The position numbers and the translations under genes are program-made. Positions 28,484 through 32,572 of a stretch of DNA of 32,572 bases are shown here, piece by piece. Below the pieces are notes generated by a model that saw only the letters and a program-made list of their open reading frames with translations, made no database searches and was not told where the DNA came from. Source of the DNA: Lawsonibacter sp. (GTDB taxonomy: Bacteria; Bacillota; Clostridia; Oscillospirales; Oscillospiraceae); assembly GCA_022793355.1 (NCBI GenBank), contig JAAWCR010000032.1, forward strand, positions 1-32,572, given 5' to 3'. Position 1 is the first letter of the stretch. The number at the start of each line of letters is the position of its first letter.

Positions 28484-29992
28484 ATGTCCAGGCAGAGCGA
28501 GGCAAACGCGCCCCACCCCAGAAAGGAGCCCCGGATTTCCGGCCCCCTTTCCCTGAGCCGGTTGGAGGAAGTTTTTACAGACTGTGTGGATTTCAGCAAA
28601 CGGGAGGTCTATCTCCACGGGGACAAGTCCCGGAAGGCCACGGTGTGCTACATCGACGGCCAGGCCCGGTCGGAGCGGCTCAACGACTATGTTCTGCGCC
28701 CCCTGGCCCAGGACCCCATGCTGGCCTCCGCCCCGGAAAGCGAAGTGTTTGACCTGCTGGAGCGGGGGGCGCTCTATGCTCACGGGGCCAAGCGGGAGAC
28801 GGAAGCGGACCCGGTGGTCTTTGCCCTCATTAACGGCAGCTGCGCCCTCTTTCTGGAGGGCCGGGACGACTGCATTGTATTCCCGGTAGCCACCGAGGAG
28901 AAGCGCTCCGTTGGGGAGCCGGAGAACGAGCCCGCTTTGAAGGGAGCCCGGGACTCCTTTGTGGAGAGCCTGCGCACCAACACCTCCCTGATCCGCCGCC
29001 GTCTCCGGGCTCCGGAGCTGAAAATCAGGGAGCATATCGTGGGCCGGCAGTCCCTCACCCCAGTAGACGTGCTGTGGATTGACGGCATTGCCGACCCGGA
29101 CACGGTGGCCCTGCTGGAACGGCGGCTGGACGCCATCGAAATCGACGGCGTGGAGGCGGCGGGCAGCATGGAGGAGTATTTGACAGACACGGCCCGCTCC
29201 CCCTTCCCCCTCATGCCCTATACCCAGAGGCCCGACCGGTTCTGCCAGGGCCTTCTGGAGGGACGGGTGGGCCTCTTTGCCGACGGCATCCCCCTGGGCT
29301 GGCTGGTCCCGGGCTCCATCGACCAGTTTTTCAAAACCGGTCAGGACCGGGCCTATCACTGGTCGGTGGCCTCCGCCCTCAGCGTCATCCGCTGGCTGTG
29401 CGCCCTCATTACCCTGCTGGTCCCCGGGCTCTATATCGCTCTGGTTACCTTTCACCCCGAGGCCATCCCCCCAAAGCTGGCCCTGTCCATTGTGGCCGCC
29501 AAACAGGAGGTCCCCTTTTCCACCATTTTCGAGGTGCTTATTATGCTGCTGGCCTTCGAGGTTATTCAGGAGGCCGGCCTCCGCCTTCCCGGTCCCATTG
29601 GGGCTACTGTCTCCATTTTAGGGGGGCTGGTGGTGGGCAACGCGGCGGTGGACGCCCATATCGTCTCCCCCGCTGTTCTGATTGCCGTCGCCATCGCCGG
29701 GGTGGCGGGGTACACGCAGCCCAGCCAGGATTTCGGCAACGCCCTGCGCCTGTGGCGATTTCTGCTGGCAATTTTGGCCAGCCTGGGGGGACTGACCGGG
29801 CTGGCCCTGGGCTGTGCCGCTCTGATTTACCACCTGGCGGGGCTGGAGTCCTTCGGCGTGCCCTATCTGGCCCCCTTCACCACCGGGACCAGGGTGCCCC
29901 GGGGTCACCCCAGCCTGTTCCGCCTGCCCCTGCCGGCCATGAAATGGCGGGACGGAGCGGTCAAGACCAGAAACAGGAGGAACCAGCGATGA
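28484..29992 (+). CDS. Spore germination receptor A subunit (GerA family)
   Basis: 502-aa inner-spore-membrane protein, the A subunit of a germinant receptor that senses nutrients and triggers germination. The N-terminal 280 residues are soluble and carry the family block SPFPLMPYTQRPDRFCQGLLEGRV (seen as SPFPLMPYTQRPD then LLEGRVGLFADG). The C-terminal part has about five transmembrane segments, including EVLIMLLAFEVIQEAGLRLP and GGLVVGNAAV, both typical of GerAA. The ATG at 28484 follows AAAGGAGG. The stop overlaps the C-subunit start (ATGA, 29989). Gene order is A-C-B, unlike A-B-C of Bacillus gerA but seen in Clostridia. Confidence 0.94.
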   Translation: MSRQSEANAPHPRKEPRISGPLSLSRLEEVFTDCVDFSKREVYLHGDKSRKATVCYIDGQARSERLNDYVLRPLAQDPMLASAPESEVFDLLERGALYAHGAKRETEADPVVFALINGSCALFLEGRDDCIVFPVATEEKRSVGEPENEPALKGARDSFVESLRTNTSLIRRRLRAPELKIREHIVGRQSLTPVDVLWIDGIADPDTVALLERRLDAIEIDGVEAAGSMEEYLTDTARSPFPLMPYTQRPDRFCQGLLEGRVGLFADGIPLGWLVPGSIDQFFKTGQDRAYHWSVASALSVIRWLCALITLLVPGLYIALVTFHPEAIPPKLALSIVAAKQEVPFSTIFEVLIMLLAFEVIQEAGLRLPGPIGATVSILGGLVVGNAAVDAHIVSPAVLIAVAIAGVAGYTQPSQDFGNALRLWRFLLAILASLGGLTGLALGCAALIYHLAGLESFGVPYLAPFTTGTRVPRGHPSLFRLPLPAMKWRDGAVKTRNRRNQR

Positions 29993-31098
29993 GAGGAGGA
30001 CGCAGAGGCCGGAGGAGTGCGGCGAGGTGTGGCTGCGTTGTTTGGGCCTGGCTGATAACGGAGATTCTATCCGGCTGTTCCAGTCTCCCGGCGGCCCGGG
30101 AGATGGGGGACATGGCCCTGCTGCGCACCATGGGGGTGGACAGTGCCCCGGCTGGGGTGGCGGTCACCGGATCCACCGGCCCCCGGGCCAAGGGGCTCCA
30201 GACCGAGGGGGAACCCTCCCTGGTGCTGACGGCGGAAAAACCCTCTCTCAGCGGGGCCTGCCTGGCCATGCAGGGGCAGAGCGACAGTTATGTGTTTTTC
30301 GGCTACGTGGATCAGCTTCTGGTGGGAGAGGAGCTGGCGAGGTCCGGCGTTCAGCCGGTGCTGGACTACTTCGCCCAGGATGTGGAGCTGGGGCTGGGGG
30401 CACAGCTGTGGCTGGTCCGGGGAGCGACAGCCCGGGAAGCGGTGTCCTCCGGAGGGGAGGAGGGGGCAGACAGCCGCCTGGAAACCCTACAAAACGACAG
30501 CAAAATGGGGATTGCCGCCATCTCCCGAACCGCCGGGGAGGTCTACACCGACCTACTGGAGCTGGGGGCGGCTTTTGTCCCCGCCCTCACGCCTGCCGGG
30601 GATGAGATTGCGGTTTTGTACGAAAATGGTTACGGCGTCCTGAAAGGGGACACGCTGGCGGGCTTCATGGACGGGGAGGCGGCCAGAGGCCTGGAGCTGC
30701 TGGCCGGCGGTTCCGCCGCTGATATCCTGGAGGCGGAGGGAACAGAGGCGTCCGTCAAAATTATCTCCTCCCATACGACAAGCGGGCTGGACTTCCGCAA
30801 CGGCGCGCTCGCCGCCCTGAAAATAAATTGCAGGGTGGAGGCCCGGCTGGCCGAGTATCGGCGGCCACTCAACAGCGGGGAGCTGGAGCGCCTGCAAAGA
30901 GAGATTGAGGACCGGGAACGCGCCCGGTTGGAGGAGGCGTTGGAGCAGCTGCGGGCCTGGGGCGCGGACTGCACCGGGCTGGGAGCCAAGGCGGCGATGT
31001 CGCATCCGGGGCAGTGGCAAGGGATTCGGGCGGACTGGCCCGAGTGGTTTGCCAAAACGCCGGTAAAAATTCAGGTACAGGTAAGGATACGGGAATAG
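29989..31098 (+). CDS. Spore germination receptor C subunit (Ger(x)C lipoprotein)
   Basis: 369-aa lipoprotein of the Ger(x)C family. The signal part is unusual, with an Arg-rich start (MRGGRRGRRS) before a hydrophobic run and the lipobox LSGC (lipid Cys30). It continues with ARE..DMALLRTMGVD, the GerAC start pattern where the protein says which family it is, and ends in the C-terminal domain with the RLQREIEDRERARLEEALEQ helix and DCTGLGAKAAMSHP...W. Length is typical. ATG at 29989 overlaps the A-subunit stop; AGGAGG precedes it. It forms the outer part of the germinant receptor on the spore inner membrane. Confidence 0.92.
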   Translation: MRGGRRGRRSAARCGCVVWAWLITEILSGCSSLPAAREMGDMALLRTMGVDSAPAGVAVTGSTGPRAKGLQTEGEPSLVLTAEKPSLSGACLAMQGQSDSYVFFGYVDQLLVGEELARSGVQPVLDYFAQDVELGLGAQLWLVRGATAREAVSSGGEEGADSRLETLQNDSKMGIAAISRTAGEVYTDLLELGAAFVPALTPAGDEIAVLYENGYGVLKGDTLAGFMDGEAARGLELLAGGSAADILEAEGTEASVKIISSHTTSGLDFRNGALAALKINCRVEARLAEYRRPLNSGELERLQREIEDRERARLEEALEQLRAWGADCTGLGAKAAMSHPGQWQGIRADWPEWFAKTPVKIQVQVRIRE

Positions 31099-31111
31099 GG
31101 GCGAAGGAACT

Positions 31112-32224
31112 ATGGAAGAGGATAAAATTTCCAGAACACAGCTGATGGCCTTGATGTGGGCGGGGATATTGGCACCTGTGGCGGAGCTGCTGCCAGCGCT
31201 GCTTTTGCCCGGCGCCGGCAGGGGAGCCTGGCTGGCTGCGGCGCTGGCTGCGCCTGTGGTGCTGGCGGCTGGCTGGGTGATGGGCTCCCTGGCCGGCCGG
31301 GAGGGGCTTGCCCGGGGGGTCCGTGCTCTGCTGGGCAGATGGTTGGGTGGGGCGGTGCTGCTCATATATATAGTGTGGGGGCTGCTGCTGCTCTCCCTCC
31401 GCCTTCGGCTGTGTGCGCAACGGTTGTTCGCCTCCGGGGAGCGGGACGGAGCGTGGTGGGTATTCCTGCTGGCCGCGGCGGCGGCGGTGCTCTGGATGGG
31501 ACGCGGACAGCTGGCCGCCTTTGCCCGGACAGGACAACTCTTTCTCGCCGCCCTGCTGGCCACCGCAGGGGTGGTGCTTCTGCTGTCCCTGTTTCAAGGT
31601 AGGCCGGAACGGCTGCTTCCCCTATGGTGGGAGGACGCCAGACCGGTAATTCAGGCGTCGCTGTCTGCCGCCGGGGTGATGGGCTGGGGATTGTTTCTCC
31701 CCTTCCTGATGGGAAGCGTCAGGGATCAGGGAGAAAATAAAAACTGGCACTGGCTGTTTTGGGGCCTGGGCGGGACCCTGCTTCTGGCAGTGTCACAGGC
31801 GGTTATTCTGGCGAACCTGGGCGCCGGGCTGGCCGGGCGGCTGGAGAATCCCTTTTTTGCCCTCGCGAAAAGTGTGGGTGTGGAGGGCGCATTTCAAAGG
31901 GTGGAGGGCGTGGTGACCGCGCTGTGGACCTTTGCGGACCTGGTCATGGGGGGGATTTTGGTTTTCGCCCTGCGGGCTGTGACGGCGGAGTTGATTTCTC
32001 CCAAAAGGCTGGGATGGGTCCCCTGGGTAGCGGTTCTACTGTCCGCCACCGGGGCCGTGCTCCTCTTTCCAACCCTGGGCGCCGGAGAGGAATGGAACCG
32101 CAGACTGGTCCCCATGGGAAATCTGATCTTGGGCCTTGTCTTGCCGGCAGCGCTGCTGCTTATCAAAAAGCTCATACAGAGCAAGGAAAGATATGGAACA
32201 TCTTGTGGCGATAATTTAAAATAA
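31112..32224 (+). CDS. Spore germination receptor B subunit (GerAB-type permease)
   Basis: 370-aa integral membrane protein with about ten hydrophobic segments, of the APC-superfamily GerAB group, which forms the germinant-binding or channel-like subunit. Beginning ISRTQLMALMWAGIL and the RPERLLPLWWEDARPVIQAS segment (family pattern 'N..PFLP...' replaced by PLWWEDARPV), then FLPFLMGSVRD, fit the family although the sequence is diverged and very Ala/Leu-rich. ATG at 31112 is 13 bp past the C-subunit stop, after GAAGGAAC. No terminator hairpin is visible after it, so the transcript may read into the promoter array downstream. Confidence 0.88.
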   Translation: MEEDKISRTQLMALMWAGILAPVAELLPALLLPGAGRGAWLAAALAAPVVLAAGWVMGSLAGREGLARGVRALLGRWLGGAVLLIYIVWGLLLLSLRLRLCAQRLFASGERDGAWWVFLLAAAAAVLWMGRGQLAAFARTGQLFLAALLATAGVVLLLSLFQGRPERLLPLWWEDARPVIQASLSAAGVMGWGLFLPFLMGSVRDQGENKNWHWLFWGLGGTLLLAVSQAVILANLGAGLAGRLENPFFALAKSVGVEGAFQRVEGVVTALWTFADLVMGGILVFALRAVTAELISPKRLGWVPWVAVLLSATGAVLLFPTLGAGEEWNRRLVPMGNLILGLVLPAALLLIKKLIQSKERYGTSCGDNLK

Positions 32225-32286
32225 ACCATAGATGTTGAGAGCGGGAAAACGCTGGAAAAAAATCTAGAAAAATTTGAAAAAAGGAG

Positions 32287-32315
32287 TTGACAAAGGGAAG
32301 CGGGAGTGGTATTAT
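32287..32315 (+). promoter_or_regulatory. Tandem strong promoter P1 (putative rrn)
   Basis: Perfect -35 TTGACA (32287-32292), 17-bp spacer, -10 TATTAT (32310-32315). A-rich tracts with phased short A-runs just upstream resemble an UP element. A small TGTCC-GCGA-GGACA hairpin follows the start region. Confidence 0.85.
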
Positions 32316-32401
32316 AGCCAAGCTGTCCGCGAGGACAACGCAGCGAGCGGTCGGCAGCAGAGTGAGGAACAAAAAGATTTGGAAAAAGTCGAAAAAAGTT
32401 C

Positions 32402-32430
32402 TTGACAAAGGCTGGCGGGTGTGCTAAGAT
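32402..32430 (+). promoter_or_regulatory. Tandem strong promoter P2 (putative rrn)
   Basis: Perfect -35 TTGACA (32402-32407), 17-bp spacer ending in GTGTGC, -10 TAAGAT (32425-32430). GGAAAAAGTCGAAAAAAGTT upstream looks like an UP element. It lies 115 bp after P1. Confidence 0.88.
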
Positions 32431-32511
32431 ACAAAACCGTTGCGGCAGCAGCTGGCGCGGTCCAAACCGGTTGGCACGAAAAAAGTTTTGAAAAAAACTT
32501 GAAAAAAGTGC

Positions 32512-32540
32512 TTGACAAAGGCTTGAGAGTGTGCTAAGAT
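32512..32540 (+). promoter_or_regulatory. Tandem strong promoter P3 (putative rrn)
   Basis: Perfect -35 TTGACA (32512-32517), 17-bp spacer, -10 TAAGAT (32535-32540), almost a copy of P2 in the core (both TTGACAAAGGCT...GTGTGCTAAGAT). Three A-runs lie directly upstream. It lies 110 bp after P2 and is followed by a CCGCT-GAGCG-AGCGG hairpin at the window edge, as in a pre-rRNA leader. Confidence 0.88.
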
Positions 32541-32572
32541 AAAGGCCCGCCGCTGAGCGAGCGGTGTGCACC

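Noticed and set aside
1..32572. CRISPR arrays, phage or transposon genes, tRNA genes
   Set aside because: No regularly spaced repeats, integrase/transposase motifs or tRNA cloverleaf seen by eye on either strand; a tRNA scan was not possible.

Overview
The window is chromosomal DNA of a GC-rich, spore-forming member of the Firmicutes, most likely a gut-type Clostridia of the Oscillospiraceae/Ruminococcaceae group. The reasons are: a complete gerA-type spore germination operon; a SpoVB-like flippase, mazG, hup and rqcP in a Bacillus yabM-yabN-yabO-like order; a glycine T-box leader in front of glyQS; Firmicutes-style Shine-Dalgarno sites before nearly every gene; and consensus -35/-10 promoters. 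The genus is inferred from style only. No phage, transposase, CRISPR array or tRNA gene was seen.

Layout. (1) 62-2508, minus strand: a stand-alone GlmU acetyltransferase domain, prs and pth, the order of the Bacillus glmU-prs-ctc-pth block but without the uridylyltransferase half of GlmU. (2) 2687-3196: an HD-domain phosphohydrolase. (3) 3304-8706: proline biosynthesis in two pieces. A LysE-type exporter and proA form one unit, and proC, proB and a PARG-like (TIGR02452-type) hydrolase form another. A LysR regulator lies between them, divergent from the exporter. (4) 8819-12038: a YtrA-type GntR repressor with a clear operator on its own promoter, an ABC ATPase and a large permease. (5) 12111-14756: a Ca2+ P-type ATPase. 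(6) 14873-16720: an LtaS-like polyanion synthase. (7) 16897-19007: a consensus promoter, a glycine T-box, an unknown 127-aa gene and glyQS. (8) 19206-23839: a zinc-ribbon protein, purine nucleoside phosphorylase, MTA/SAH deaminase and a flippase with unusual inserts. (9) 23936-27403: mazG, hup, rqcP, an ApbE lipoprotein, a NusG domain II protein and a Gx-transporter-family membrane protein. (10) 27435-28298: a membrane-anchored XRE regulator. (11) 28484-32224: germinant receptor genes in A-C-B order. (12) 32287-32572: three tandem strong promoters with 17-bp spacers, which look like the promoter array of a ribosomal RNA operon starting just beyond the window.

How the genes work together. Most of the window is housekeeping: cell-wall precursor supply, PRPP, translation quality control, proline synthesis, purine and SAM by-product salvage, and sporulation/germination. 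The less ordinary points are the truncated GlmU, the PARG-like enzyme translationally coupled to proB, the unknown gene between the T-box and glyQS, the mtaD-PNP pair, the ApbE/NusG-II/Gx cassette, the flippase inserts, and a family of short GC-rich palindromes found only between genes. I found no strong case for a wholly new multi-gene system; the best candidates for new biology are the two gene insertions (PARG-like and T-box ORF) and the redox cassette.
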